64,000 bases of DNA from Lachnospiraceae bacterium (GTDB lineage Bacteria; Bacillota; Clostridia; Lachnospirales; Lachnospiraceae), in assembly GCA_017480195.1 (NCBI GenBank), contig JAFVBE010000003.1:1-64000 (forward strand). Reading direction: 5' to 3'. This document shows positions 53,253-62,906 of the stretch, one piece after another. The notes beneath the pieces are model-generated. The model was not told where the DNA came from. It searched no databases and saw nothing but the letters and a program-made list of their open reading frames with translations. Both the position numbers and the translations under genes were made by a program. Within the stretch, counting starts at the first letter, position 1. The number at the start of each line of letters is the position of its first letter.

Positions 53253-55907
53253 TTTTAATGACTCAGCCATATTAATCCTATCCAGCTTGACATTCATAAT
53301 TGCATTGACGAGGAAGTTGAATACGAAGGTTAGTACTATGCTGTACACGAAGCTTATTGGCTTGATGTGTACGCGGAATGAGACCATATCAACTACAATC
53401 TGAGCCATTACGAAGCGGTGCAGAAGTATACCAAGTATAAGCCCAACGGCTGTTCCGATAGCTGTTAATACGATATTCTCACGGAACACATAGGAGGAGG
53501 TCTCGTTCTTGAAGAAGCCGAGCACCTTGATGGTTGCTATCTCCCTGATACGCTCGGTGATATTAATGTTCGTAAGATTATATATTACTATAAATGCTAA
53601 ACCGGCAGCAGACAGGATAACCAGCAGAACAACATAATTAAGGCTATTCATCATCTTCGACAGACGATTTTTAAGTTCACTGAACAGTGTTACGGTTGTT
53701 ACATTATCGTCCTGCATAAGCTTAGCTGATATGCTGTATATATCTGCATTATCAGGTATGTTGATATATGCTGCATTATAATCAAGAACCTCGTTTAGCT
53801 GCTTTTCCATAGTCTCCGGTGACAGATACACATAATTATATACATGGTTTTCAAATATACCTGATACAGTGACATGAAGCTCACGCATATTATCATCGCG
53901 GAGCGTGATAGTGTCGCCAAGCTTAACGCCATATCTTTCAGATATGCTGTTGCTGATGTAGGCTTCATCTGACTTAGGATAGTCAAGTACCTCGCCATCA
54001 ACCTTGTGGAAGTTCATATATAAATCAATGGTGTCAAAGTTTTCCGGTACAACTAAATCAATACTCTTAACCACATCCTCGGTAACCAAATCCCAGGATG
54101 CCTCGTGAAGCAGCAGATAATCCGCGGTAAGCTCGTTAAGTGTAGCTTCAAGCGATGCAGGTAGGATATCACCGTCACCATTATTATAAACAAGTGCTGC
54201 ATCTGCTATCTGAATTTCGTCATACTGCATTTCGGCGAAGTCTGCCACGGAGTCGTTAAGTCCGAAGCCGGTCATGAGTAGGGCGGTACAGCCGCTTATT
54301 CCGAGTACCATCATAAAAAGTCTTCTCTTGTATCGGAAGATATTCCTGATAGATACCTTGTGTAAGAATTTCATTCGTTTCCAAATAAATGGTATATATT
54401 CAAGCAGTACACGCTTGCCCGCCTTCGGAGCCTTAGGACGCATAAGTCCTGCCGCTGTCTCGGACAGCTCGACACGACAGGAAAACCATGTCGTTCCTAT
54501 CGAACAGACGAGTGCAACAGCTATTGCGATAACCGCAAGCTTTACATCAAATAAGTATTTCATAGGTAAAGTAAAGTACATAAGCTGGTAAGTAAACCAT
54601 ATGACCTGAGGAAATAAAATCGTGCCGACAATATAACCGAATATACAGCCTAAGATGGCAGCACTTCCGGAGTAGAACATAAACTTGCCCATAATCGCTC
54701 CCTCAGAGTATCCGAGTGCCTTAAATGTACCGATTTGCGTTCTCTGCTCCTCGACCATACGGCTCATGGTTGTCATACATACCAGTGCGGCAACCAATAT
54801 AAAGAATATTGGGAATATTCGTGCAACCTGTGCAACAATTTCAGAATCGCTTTCAAAGCAGGCGTATCCTATGTTAGTATTTCTTTCAAGCAGATAGGTA
54901 TCAGGCTGTTCAAGCTCTGACAGCTCCTGCTCCGCATCAGCAATTTCCTGTTCTGCATCGGAGATTTCATCATTGAATTCATCAACTGCTTTTTCGTATT
55001 CGCTTAGACTATAGGCGTATTCCTCATCGGATAATATGAGCGCAGCATATTCAAGACTTTCGGCTGTATCAGCAAGTTCCTGCTCGCCTTCTGCCTTAGC
55101 ATCCTCTAACTCAGCCTTAGCGTCCTCTATCTCTGACATTGCATCATTGTAAAGCCGCTCATAGTGATTATTCGCGATATCTTCTATAGCAGCCTCCCAT
55201 ACCTCCTTGTGCTGTTTCATATATGACTTGTAGTCATCAGAATATATCCTGTAATCCTGATTAAATCGTACAAATATCTCCGTATAAGTCTCGCTGTCAA
55301 AGGCATCAGAAGGTATGTAGACAAAGCCTGATACACTTCCGTTTCCTATCGAGGTTGAACCTCGTTCAAAATTGATATAGTATGAAGAATTAGCATATCC
55401 TACTACTGTAAATTCTCTGTAAGCAAGTACATCTAAGGTTGCTTCTTCATTTGTTTCGGAGACATAGATTTTACTGCCAAGTTCGGGTAGATTTTTTATA
55501 TCGGCATCTACGATACACTCATTTGAGGTTGTCGGCATACGGCCTTCCGTAAGCGCAAGACCATTGATATGCTCAAGCAGAGTGTGGGTTTTTAATACGA
55601 ATTCATTGTCCTTGGAATCTGTATAAAGGACATCATAGCTATAAGAACCCTCCACATATCTTACATCAGGGAGTGCTTGAAATCCTTCCACATCGGCATC
55701 TTCCCAGCCGAGTGTGGAGATAAGCCTGTAGTCAAAGATCTGTTTATCCTTCAGAAAGTCATCTATTGTTTTAACCATAGCTGGAGTTGTAATTCTGACA
55801 CCGGAGAAGAAGCCGACACCGAGCGCAATAATTGCGAAGATTGCGAAAAATCTTCCGAAGCTTCCCTTTATCTCTCTTAGAGTTGTGCGTTTCATCATTG
55901 ATTTCAT
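53241..55907 (-). CDS. ABC transporter permease with FtsX domains and coiled coil
   Basis: 888 residues. N-terminal helix, then an extracellular domain, a Glu/Ala-rich coiled coil (about 255-345) and two FtsX-type membrane blocks (about 365-480 and 760-880). This is the large single-permease form of the MacB/LolCDE-like exporter group common in Firmicutes, which act by mechanotransmission rather than channelling. The ribosome site is weak. Start may be any of the clustered Met codons near 55907. It works with the ATPase gene directly upstream on the same strand. Confidence 0.9.
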   Translation of the reverse strand: MKSMMKRTTLREIKGSFGRFFAIFAIIALGVGFFSGVRITTPAMVKTIDDFLKDKQIFDYRLISTLGWEDADVEGFQALPDVRYVEGSYSYDVLYTDSKDNEFVLKTHTLLEHINGLALTEGRMPTTSNECIVDADIKNLPELGSKIYVSETNEEATLDVLAYREFTVVGYANSSYYINFERGSTSIGNGSVSGFVYIPSDAFDSETYTEIFVRFNQDYRIYSDDYKSYMKQHKEVWEAAIEDIANNHYERLYNDAMSEIEDAKAELEDAKAEGEQELADTAESLEYAALILSDEEYAYSLSEYEKAVDEFNDEISDAEQEIADAEQELSELEQPDTYLLERNTNIGYACFESDSEIVAQVARIFPIFFILVAALVCMTTMSRMVEEQRTQIGTFKALGYSEGAIMGKFMFYSGSAAILGCIFGYIVGTILFPQVIWFTYQLMYFTLPMKYLFDVKLAVIAIAVALVCSIGTTWFSCRVELSETAAGLMRPKAPKAGKRVLLEYIPFIWKRMKFLHKVSIRNIFRYKRRLFMMVLGISGCTALLMTGFGLNDSVADFAEMQYDEIQIADAALVYNNGDGDILPASLEATLNELTADYLLLHEASWDLVTEDVVKSIDLVVPENFDTIDLYMNFHKVDGEVLDYPKSDEAYISNSISERYGVKLGDTITLRDDNMRELHVTVSGIFENHVYNYVYLSPETMEKQLNEVLDYNAAYINIPDNADIYSISAKLMQDDNVTTVTLFSELKNRLSKMMNSLNYVVLLVILSAAGLAFIVIYNLTNINITERIREIATIKVLGFFKNETSSYVFRENIVLTAIGTAVGLILGILLHRFVMAQIVVDMVSFRVHIKPISFVYSIVLTFVFNFLVNAIMNVKLDRINMAESLKSIE

Positions 55908-55946
55908 ATCGTTACCACTTTATATTATATAGACTGAATGTTATTT

Positions 55947-56648
55947 CTACCATTCAATATCAGCTATGTCTACAATTCTATCGTTTAATCGCATATCAGA
56001 GATAGTACCGCTTTTAACTGTGATTATACGGTCTGCCATAGCTGTTATTGCCTGATTGTGAGTTATGACTATTACGGTCTTGCCCAGCTTGCGACAGGTA
56101 TCCTGTAATAATGAGAGCACCGATTTGCCTGTATTGTAATCAAGTGCCCCTGTTGGCTCGTCGCAGAGCAGAAGCTTAGGGTTCTTGGCAAGGGCTCGCG
56201 CTATGGCAACCCTTTGTTGCTCACCGCCCGAGAGCTGTGCAGGAAAGTTCTTCATACGGTCAGCAAGACCAACCTCTCTTAATACATCTTCCGCATCAAG
56301 AGGCTCCTTGCATATCTGCGCTGCAAGCTCGACATTCTCAAGTGCAGTTAGATTCTGAATGAGGTTATAGAACTGGAATACAAAACCTACATCATAGCGT
56401 CTGTAGGCAGTAAGCTCCCTCTTGCCATAGGTGGATATCTCCTGTCCGTCAAGCCATACGCTCCCTTCCGTAAGCGTATCCATGCCGCCGAGTATATTCA
56501 ATATAGTGGTTTTGCCTGCACCTGATGCACCGACGATTACGCAGAATTCTCCCTGCTCAATCGTGAAATTAACATCCTTTAGTGCGTGGATTTCAACCTC
56601 GCCGCTCTTATATGTTTTCTTAACATTTTTAAATTCAACATAGCTCAT
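55947..56648 (-). CDS. ABC transporter ATP-binding protein (MacB/LolD type)
   Basis: About 233 residues from ATG 56648, chosen because AAAGGA is nine bases away; ATG 56654 is too close. Motifs: Walker A GASGAGKT, signature [15 protein letters not shown], Walker [13 protein letters not shown], switch His in VITHNQ. The DEPTGALD sequence and short length are typical of the LolD/MacB subfamily. Partner of the following permease. Confidence 0.93.
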   Translation of the reverse strand: MSYVEFKNVKKTYKSGEVEIHALKDVNFTIEQGEFCVIVGASGAGKTTILNILGGMDTLTEGSVWLDGQEISTYGKRELTAYRRYDVGFVFQFYNLIQNLTALENVELAAQICKEPLDAEDVLREVGLADRMKNFPAQLSGGEQQRVAIARALAKNPKLLLCDEPTGALDYNTGKSVLSLLQDTCRKLGKTVIVITHNQAITAMADRIITVKSGTISDMRLNDRIVDIADIEW

Positions 56649-56861
56649 AAGCATTTTCCTTTATAATCTAAATTGCGTATATAGACGATAAAACTGTCCT
56701 AAATTATAGCAAAGGGATATATAATTAGCAATATATATACTGTGTTAATTCTGTGAAATTCCATAAAAAATAAGTAAGCAATGCAATTTGTCGTTAAGTA
56801 TGTTAAAATGTTAAGGTGATATTCATAAGATTAAATAAATTGTATATAGGGAGCAATACAA

Positions 56862-57524
56862 ATGACTGAGAAAGAAAAGAAAGAATTAGTTAAAGAAATA
56901 GGTAAAGCTGAGAGGAGTGCGGCAGAGTTAGCGAAGCTTAAAGCCATACTTCTTACGGTCATTATAACGGTTGTAGTTATACTTACGGCAGTTATAAGCT
57001 TTAAGATATCTGCGAAGCTTCATACTAAGAAGGAGCCTGATATAGATACCGCATTCGTAAGTGCGAAGCTTGAGCATATTAGTGAGCTGGCTACAGAAGA
57101 ACTTGTATATACGGGTATACTGATGTACTCAGATGGAAGCATACCTTTTATAACCCAGACGGGATTTTCGATGCTTTATACTGCTGATGTTAAGGCGGGA
57201 GTAGATCTGTCGGAAATGACGATAGAGGTTACCGATACACAGGTTCTTATTACTATTCCTCATTCAAAGATTCTTTCATTGAATGTAGATACCGATTCGA
57301 TACATTTCTATGATGAAATGCACGCGCTCTTTAACTGGAGTCAGAAATACGATGTAACAGAAGCTATATCTGCTGCGGAAGCTGATGCAAGAGATAAGGT
57401 CAAGTCTTATGAGCTTCTTGAAAAAGCAGATGAACAGGCTGAGCTTGCTATATCAGAGATATTAAAGGACTCTATAGGTGATAGAGAACTGGTTATAACT
57501 TACATAGAAGATATGTCGAAGTAA
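56862..57524 (+). CDS. DUF4230 membrane-anchored protein
   Basis: 220 residues. A basic start, one membrane helix (about 25-47), then a domain beginning LEHISELATEELVYTGI, which fits DUF4230. A helical, Ala-rich C-terminus follows (SAAEADARDKVKSYELLEKADEQAELAI). Function unknown. It is convergent with the EAL gene, whose stop is 1 bp away, so no terminator lies between. Confidence 0.8.
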   Translation: MTEKEKKELVKEIGKAERSAAELAKLKAILLTVIITVVVILTAVISFKISAKLHTKKEPDIDTAFVSAKLEHISELATEELVYTGILMYSDGSIPFITQTGFSMLYTADVKAGVDLSEMTIEVTDTQVLITIPHSKILSLNVDTDSIHFYDEMHALFNWSQKYDVTEAISAAEADARDKVKSYELLEKADEQAELAISEILKDSIGDRELVITYIEDMSK

Positions 57525-57525
57525 A

Positions 57526-59451
57526 TCAGGCAGTTTTCTTAAGATGGTATTTGCCGGATTTAACAGCTTCTTTGAAATCCTCTATAGGAGCAGGCTTTCC
57601 GAAGAGGTAGCCCTGAAGATACTTACATCCTATATCTCTTAAGAATATAGCGTGACTGTCATTTTCAACGCCCTCGGTAAGAGTTACGATAGAGAGGGCG
57701 TTAGCCATATCTATTATACTTTTAAGTATGGTATGTCCTGCTTCGCTATTCTCTATATGCTCTAAGAATTTCATATCTATCTTAAGTACATCGAATTTGT
57801 AATCCTTTAATATATTTAATGACGAGTAGCCTGAACCAAAATCATCCAGCCATATCTCATGAGAAGCAGTTCTTAAGCTGTTCATGGCGCTCTTAAGCTC
57901 TGCAAAATCCTCTATAATTGCACTCTCAGTTATCTCGATATGGATGTACTCGCTTGGAATGTCGTATTTGTTCTCCTGCTCGGTAAGATAGTTAGTTATA
58001 TTGGTAAGCTCAAAATCCAGTCTTGAGAAATTAAGCGAGACAGGTATAGGTCTTAAACCGCTGTCTAATACCTCGCGTATGTCACGACAGACTATATCAA
58101 TTACAGCCATGTCGGCCTTGTGGATTTGTCTGAACTCCTCTAAGGTCGGGATAAAATCTCCCGGAGACAGAAATCCGTACTTTGGATCTATCCAGCGAAG
58201 TAATGCCTCTAATTCACATACTTCCCGTGTATTTGCATCTACAATAGGCTGATAATACACTCTTAAATATCCTTCTTTAACTGCATTATCAATGTTGTTG
58301 ATTATGTACTGCTTAAGGTGATATGTCCTGCGCATCTTATCATCATATATCTTGTAGGTCTCATTATATGCCTGACGGTTCTGTGAACAGGCGTATCTTG
58401 CGTGGTCGCACGCTATCTTAGAATTGCAGTCTCTGTCAACAGGCTTATATGCGCCAACCTTGATACCTATATATACATCCTCGCCGTCATTGGATATTTT
58501 TTCTATGATATCCGATACCTTAGCTTCGACATCCGGATGCGTGGATAAAACCATGAAATGATCATCAGAAAATCTCGATACAATATCATTTGGAAATGTA
58601 TCATTGAGTAACTCTGCGATATGCTTCAAAAACTCATTTCCCTTTATAAAACCATATTGCTCATTATAAGCCTTGAAATTGACGACATCAAAGAAGAGAA
58701 AAATCATATCCGGGATGGAAATGCTTTCATCAGCGATTGTTTTATCCGCTTCCTGATAAAAATAGTTCATATTATATAAACCCGTGAGCTCGTCCTTCAA
58801 TGCCAATTCACGAAGGCGTATATTACTTGCTTCCAGACTTTCGTCTATCTCGACATTCATTCGTCTTTGCTCGTAGGTGTTGATACTGACACTGAATATG
58901 GATATAAATATTATAAAGTAATTAATCTTAAGAGCATAGCTTATGTTACCCACATCTGCCATAATATAATAAAATGCAAGGAAGGATATACCGTTTATGA
59001 GAAGTGATATCCAAGGTCTCCATGCAAAAAGGCACCCCACAAAAATCATCATTGTAAGAAAGCTTAATACCTGTTCGCCTTTGGAAAAGTCCATCCTGGA
59101 TATATACATGCCGAATAACACGCATATAAGTGAGAATGTGCATATAAGAAAATTGCCTACACGCCTTGACAGTTTTTTGCCTCTGAGATAGGATATGGCA
59201 TACCACAGCATAATAAGCGCCATGAAAAGCAGGACGCAATAAGAAGAGATATGGCTTACATACCATCGGGTAGTGCGTGATATCTCATGTGTAATCATAT
59301 TCTTGAAGACATTATAGAGCATCCATATCTCTAATACAGATACAATAATACACAAATATATCCCTGATTGGAGATTGGTTCGTATATAGTATTCCTTCTG
59401 GTATTCGTCATAAGACTGAAAACCCAGCCATTTACGCCATTTTTGTGACAT
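57526..59451 (-). CDS. Membrane GGDEF-EAL protein, probable c-di-GMP phosphodiesterase
   Basis: 641 residues. About six membrane helices occupy residues 25-200. The GGDEF domain (about 215-375) is degenerate: the signature reads SDDHF, so cyclase activity is unlikely. The EAL domain (about 390-635) keeps the metal and catalytic motifs: ELEALLRW, EITESAI, DDFGSGYSSL, LKIDMKFLE, EGVEN and LQGYLFGKP. It should hydrolyse c-di-GMP, perhaps with GTP sensing by the GGDEF part. Transcribed towards the DUF4230 gene. Confidence 0.92.
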   Translation of the reverse strand: MSQKWRKWLGFQSYDEYQKEYYIRTNLQSGIYLCIIVSVLEIWMLYNVFKNMITHEISRTTRWYVSHISSYCVLLFMALIMLWYAISYLRGKKLSRRVGNFLICTFSLICVLFGMYISRMDFSKGEQVLSFLTMMIFVGCLFAWRPWISLLINGISFLAFYYIMADVGNISYALKINYFIIFISIFSVSINTYEQRRMNVEIDESLEASNIRLRELALKDELTGLYNMNYFYQEADKTIADESISIPDMIFLFFDVVNFKAYNEQYGFIKGNEFLKHIAELLNDTFPNDIVSRFSDDHFMVLSTHPDVEAKVSDIIEKISNDGEDVYIGIKVGAYKPVDRDCNSKIACDHARYACSQNRQAYNETYKIYDDKMRRTYHLKQYIINNIDNAVKEGYLRVYYQPIVDANTREVCELEALLRWIDPKYGFLSPGDFIPTLEEFRQIHKADMAVIDIVCRDIREVLDSGLRPIPVSLNFSRLDFELTNITNYLTEQENKYDIPSEYIHIEITESAIIEDFAELKSAMNSLRTASHEIWLDDFGSGYSSLNILKDYKFDVLKIDMKFLEHIENSEAGHTILKSIIDMANALSIVTLTEGVENDSHAIFLRDIGCKYLQGYLFGKPAPIEDFKEAVKSGKYHLKKTA

Positions 59452-59621
59452 TTAATCAATCCTTTTCATAATAAAACTCTATATTGACATATCTAAAAAT
59501 ATCTTAATGCAAAATATTATAATCAGTATAATTTTATCATAAACATAATTTAAAATAAACAGCTTAATATTTATTTGTTTAATATTTTCACAGTATTTTC
59601 ACAGGTTTTTTATACAATTAG

Positions 59622-59650
59622 TTGACAAAATCAGTTTACTCATTTAAAAT
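59622..59650 (+). promoter_or_regulatory. Promoter of the metal-transport operon
   Basis: TTGACA (59622-59627), 17-bp spacer, TAAAAT (59645-59650). Confidence 0.8.
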
Positions 59651-59651
59651 A

Positions 59652-59678
59652 CGAATTTGAAAATGATTTTTAAATTCG
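59652..59678 (+). promoter_or_regulatory. 27-bp palindrome: probable Fur/Zur/PerR-family operator
   Basis: CGAATTTGAAAAT-G-ATTTTTAAATTCG: 13-bp arms with one mismatch around G59665. The centre TGAAAAT-G-ATTTTTA has the 7-1-7 layout of Fur-family boxes. It covers the start point and ends at the GGAGG ribosome site, so a bound repressor would block znuC transcription. Confidence 0.75.
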
Positions 59679-59688
59679 GAGGCGTGAC

Positions 59689-60396
59689 ATGGGAAGGCTC
59701 GTATGTGAACACCTTACATTAGGCTACGAGAATAACATTTTAATAGATGATTTAAGCTTTCGGGTGGATGAAGGCAACTATCTGTGTATTGTCGGCGAGA
59801 ATGGTACGGGTAAATCAACACTAATGCGTACGATACTCGGCTTGCAGAAGGCTATGTCCGGAGAGATACGCTATGAGGATGGTCTTAAGTCTACCGAGAT
59901 AGGCTATCTTCCGCAGCAGACTATGGTGCAGAAGGATTTTCCTGCTTCGGTTAGGGAGGTCGTATATTCGGGCTGTCAGACTAAGGCGGGCATAAGACCA
60001 TTTTATAATAAAGAGGAGAAGAGTCTTGCGGCTAAGAATATGGAGAGGCTCGGCATTACAGAGCTTGCCGGAAGGTGCTATAGAGAGCTCTCCGGAGGTC
60101 AGCAGCAGAGAGTGCTTCTTGCAAGAGCCTTGTGCGCGACAGAGAAGATGCTTTTATTGGATGAGCCGGTATCGGGACTTGACCCTAAGGTTACCGCTGA
60201 GATGTACAAATTGATAAAGGGTTTGAATGATGATGGTATATCAGTTATAATGATTTCACATGATATATATTCGGCTGTGAAGTATGCCAGTCACATACTT
60301 CATATAGGTAGTGATATATTCTACGGTACGGTAGATGAATATAAAAAAACCAAGATTGGCAAGCTATATCTTGATGAGGGAGGCGAGGACAGATGA
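59689..60396 (+). CDS. Metal ABC transporter ATP-binding protein (ZnuC-like)
   Basis: 235 residues. Walker A GENGTGKST, Q-loop LPQQT, signature LSGGQQQRVLLARAL, Walker B LLLDEPVSGLDP, switch His in ISHDIY. The class is zinc/manganese uptake. ATG 59689 follows GGAGG. The stop overlaps the permease start by 4 bp. Confidence 0.9.
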   Translation: MGRLVCEHLTLGYENNILIDDLSFRVDEGNYLCIVGENGTGKSTLMRTILGLQKAMSGEIRYEDGLKSTEIGYLPQQTMVQKDFPASVREVVYSGCQTKAGIRPFYNKEEKSLAAKNMERLGITELAGRCYRELSGGQQQRVLLARALCATEKMLLLDEPVSGLDPKVTAEMYKLIKGLNDDGISVIMISHDIYSAVKYASHILHIGSDIFYGTVDEYKKTKIGKLYLDEGGEDR

Positions 60397-61232
60397 TAGA
60401 GACATTGATGCGGTATCTACAGCTTCCGTTCGTAAGATATGCTCTGATAGTTGGCGTGCTTATTGCGCTTTGCTCATCACTGCTTGGAGTAACCCTTGTA
60501 TTAAAGAGGTTTTCGTTTATAGGAGACGGACTTTCTCATGTGGCATTCGGTGCTATGGCGATAGCATCTATCATAAACTTAACTAATGATATGCTGCTGG
60601 TTATGCCGATAACTATAATATCAGCGATATTACTTCTATGGACGGGACAGAATGCGAAGATTAAGGGGGATGCGGCTATAGCGATGATTTCGGTCGGAGC
60701 GTTGGCAATAGGCTATCTCCTTATGAATAAATTCTCGACCTCGACAAACCTGTCGGGGGATGTGTGCAGTACATTGTTCGGTTCAACCTCTATACTTACG
60801 CTGACGAAGACAGAGGTATGGCTGTGCATAATTATCTCCATTATTGTGGTTGCTGCATTTGTATTCTTCTACAATAAGATATTCGCAGTTACCTTTGATG
60901 AGAGCTTTGCAAGAGCGATTGGAACCAAGGCGAACACATATAATTTTATAATAGCAGTCATAATAGCAGTTATAATAGTACTTGCCATGAATCTGGTCGG
61001 TTCTCTGCTCGTGTCGGCACTTATTATATTTCCTGCGCTCTCGGCTATGAGGGTATTCAAGAGCTTTAAGGCAGTTACCTTATGCTCCGTGGTATTCTCA
61101 GTGGTATGTGCACTTACCGGAATGTTGATTTCAATATTGGATGGCACGCCGGTGGGTTCGACCATCGTGGCGGTAGATATAGTAGTATTTTTTGTATTTT
61201 GTATTATAGGAAAGGTAGGCGTAAAAGCATGA
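60393..61232 (+). CDS. Metal ABC transporter permease (ZnuB-like)
   Basis: 279 residues with eight or nine membrane helices and the ABC-3 family layout (SLLGVTLVLKRFSFIGDGLSHVAFGAMAI near the N-terminus; GSLLVSALIIFPALSAMRV later). It forms the channel for Zn2+ or Mn2+ with the ATPase encoded upstream. Overlaps both neighbours by 4 bp (ATGA), so the three genes are translationally coupled. No substrate-binding protein gene is seen in the operon as far as the window goes. Confidence 0.92.
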   Translation: MIETLMRYLQLPFVRYALIVGVLIALCSSLLGVTLVLKRFSFIGDGLSHVAFGAMAIASIINLTNDMLLVMPITIISAILLLWTGQNAKIKGDAAIAMISVGALAIGYLLMNKFSTSTNLSGDVCSTLFGSTSILTLTKTEVWLCIIISIIVVAAFVFFYNKIFAVTFDESFARAIGTKANTYNFIIAVIIAVIIVLAMNLVGSLLVSALIIFPALSAMRVFKSFKAVTLCSVVFSVVCALTGMLISILDGTPVGSTIVAVDIVVFFVFCIIGKVGVKA

Positions 61233-61885
61233 AGTTAAGAAAATTAATTGCAGCCTGTTCAATAATGTCATTGTGTGCGGTTGTGGCAGGTTGCGGAAAT
61301 AATGCTAATGAAGCCGGTAATAGAAGTGCTAATCAGGGCAATAATGTGTCAGATGTCCTTGAGGCAGGTCTTAATGATGAGACTACCGAGGCAACCACTG
61401 AGGCAGCGGCAGTTGTCGCACCTGTTGCAGATAATAAGGCGACGACAGAGCCGACAACCACTGAGGCAGTTACAGAAGAATTGGTTGAAGAAACGGATGA
61501 TACAGATACAGCCACAGAGCTTGAGACGGTAGTTGAAGCTCCGGAATATGATGTTGACCTTACACAGCTTTCAAGCACGATGGTTTATTCTGAGGTTTAT
61601 AATATGACGACGGCACCGGATGACTATCTGGGTAAGAAGGTTAAAATGTCAGGACCTTTTTCGGTTTATACTGATGAATCTACGGGAAAGAATTATTTTG
61701 CATGTATAATACAGGATGCAGCGGCTTGCTGTGCACAGGGCATAGAATTTGAGCTTGAGGGTAATTATATATATCCTGACAACTATCCGGCAGTCGGAAC
61801 AGAAGTTACAGTATCAGGAACCTTTGATGTATATGAGGAGGACGGATATACTTATTGTACCTTGCGTAATGCAATGTTTGAGTAG
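61229..61885 (+). CDS. Lipoprotein with OB-like domain
   Basis: 218 residues from ATG 61229, overlapping the znuB stop. The signal ends in the lipobox VVAGC. A Thr/Glu-rich linker (about 30-110) follows, then a C-terminal domain of about 95 residues (YLGKKVKMSGPFSVYTDESTG..., ending YTYCTLRNAMFE) that looks like an OB-fold beta barrel with CC and other Cys. It is not a ZnuA-type cluster 9 binding protein: no His-rich loop and too short. It may be an accessory metal protein of the transporter (inference). Confidence 0.82.
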   Translation: MKLRKLIAACSIMSLCAVVAGCGNNANEAGNRSANQGNNVSDVLEAGLNDETTEATTEAAAVVAPVADNKATTEPTTTEAVTEELVEETDDTDTATELETVVEAPEYDVDLTQLSSTMVYSEVYNMTTAPDDYLGKKVKMSGPFSVYTDESTGKNYFACIIQDAAACCAQGIEFELEGNYIYPDNYPAVGTEVTVSGTFDVYEEDGYTYCTLRNAMFE

Positions 61886-61919
61886 GATTTAACGGCAAAA
61901 CTATGGGGAGAAGTCTTAT

Positions 61920-62906
61920 ATGATGATAAGAGTTAATTATAAGCGCATAAGGCATATAGCATTAATATGTCTCACTGCGCTTATTTTTATTATGTTAAGT
62001 CCACAGTCTGTTAAGGCAAAGGATGTGAAAATTAATTCGGCTGAGGACTTTTACAGGGCAATATCCCAACAGATTATAGAGCATAGAAGTGATGTAACAT
62101 ATGAGGCAAAATATGAAGTTTTAAAAAAGATGATAGATGATAAAAATAATAATTATTATACATATTATGATGAAGCTTCACCGCTTACCAGTGGGTGTTA
62201 TCTGGCTTATTATGTAGATGATGTTCAGGTGTACTATAATAATGACAGATTGCGGATTGTAATACAATTTTTATATACAAAGGCTGAGATGGAAGAACAT
62301 TTTGCAAAGATGAATGAGCTTGCCGCATCATTAAAATGTGACAATGACTATGATACAATCCAGGCAGTGCACGATTATCTTGTCAGGCATTTTAAATATG
62401 ATGACAGAACTTTTTTTGAAAATCATACAGATATAGACGGATTTCGCGACGGTGAGATGGTGTGCAGCGGCTACAGTCTGGCAGCGTATTATCTGCTTAA
62501 TTCTGCAGGGATACCGACAAGAGTTATAACAGGATATGGCGGTTCGGGTGCAGCAACAACTTCAAACCATATGTGGAATATGGTAGAGCTGGATGGAAGC
62601 TGGTATAATATGTATATTACATGGGATGATACAGAACAAAAAAATATATCCTACAAATATTTTCTTAAGAATGATGAGGATTTTTTGAATCACACACGAA
62701 TGAATGTATATGCTACCCAATACTTTGATGTACTGGTTTCAAAAGAGTCATACAAGCTGCCTTTTAATATTCGTTTGGGAATGAATGCGACGAGATGGGC
62801 TATACTTATTGCGTTTATCGCTATAGAAGTTGTAATATTTGTAAATAAGCAGAAAAAAGATGCGAGAATGAGGAAGATATATGAACAGGAACAGAATAAT
62901 TATTAA
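61920..62906 (+). CDS. Transglutaminase-like membrane protein
   Basis: 328 residues. A signal/anchor helix (about 12-30) and a C-terminal helix (about 288-308) with a basic tail. The central transglutaminase core has the triad Cys in GEMVCSGYS, His in SNHMWNMV and Asp in ITWDD. It would act outside the membrane as a protease or amidase-type enzyme on envelope material. Its last 26 bp overlap the muramidase start. Confidence 0.9.
   Translation: MMIRVNYKRIRHIALICLTALIFIMLSPQSVKAKDVKINSAEDFYRAISQQIIEHRSDVTYEAKYEVLKKMIDDKNNNYYTYYDEASPLTSGCYLAYYVDDVQVYYNNDRLRIVIQFLYTKAEMEEHFAKMNELAASLKCDNDYDTIQAVHDYLVRHFKYDDRTFFENHTDIDGFRDGEMVCSGYSLAAYYLLNSAGIPTRVITGYGGSGAATTSNHMWNMVELDGSWYNMYITWDDTEQKNISYKYFLKNDEDFLNHTRMNVYATQYFDVLVSKESYKLPFNIRLGMNATRWAILIAFIAIEVVIFVNKQKKDARMRKIYEQEQNNY

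Noticed and set aside
59689-61885. Lipoprotein at 61229 as ZnuA
   Set aside because: Too short, no His-rich loop, and the visible domain resembles an OB barrel.
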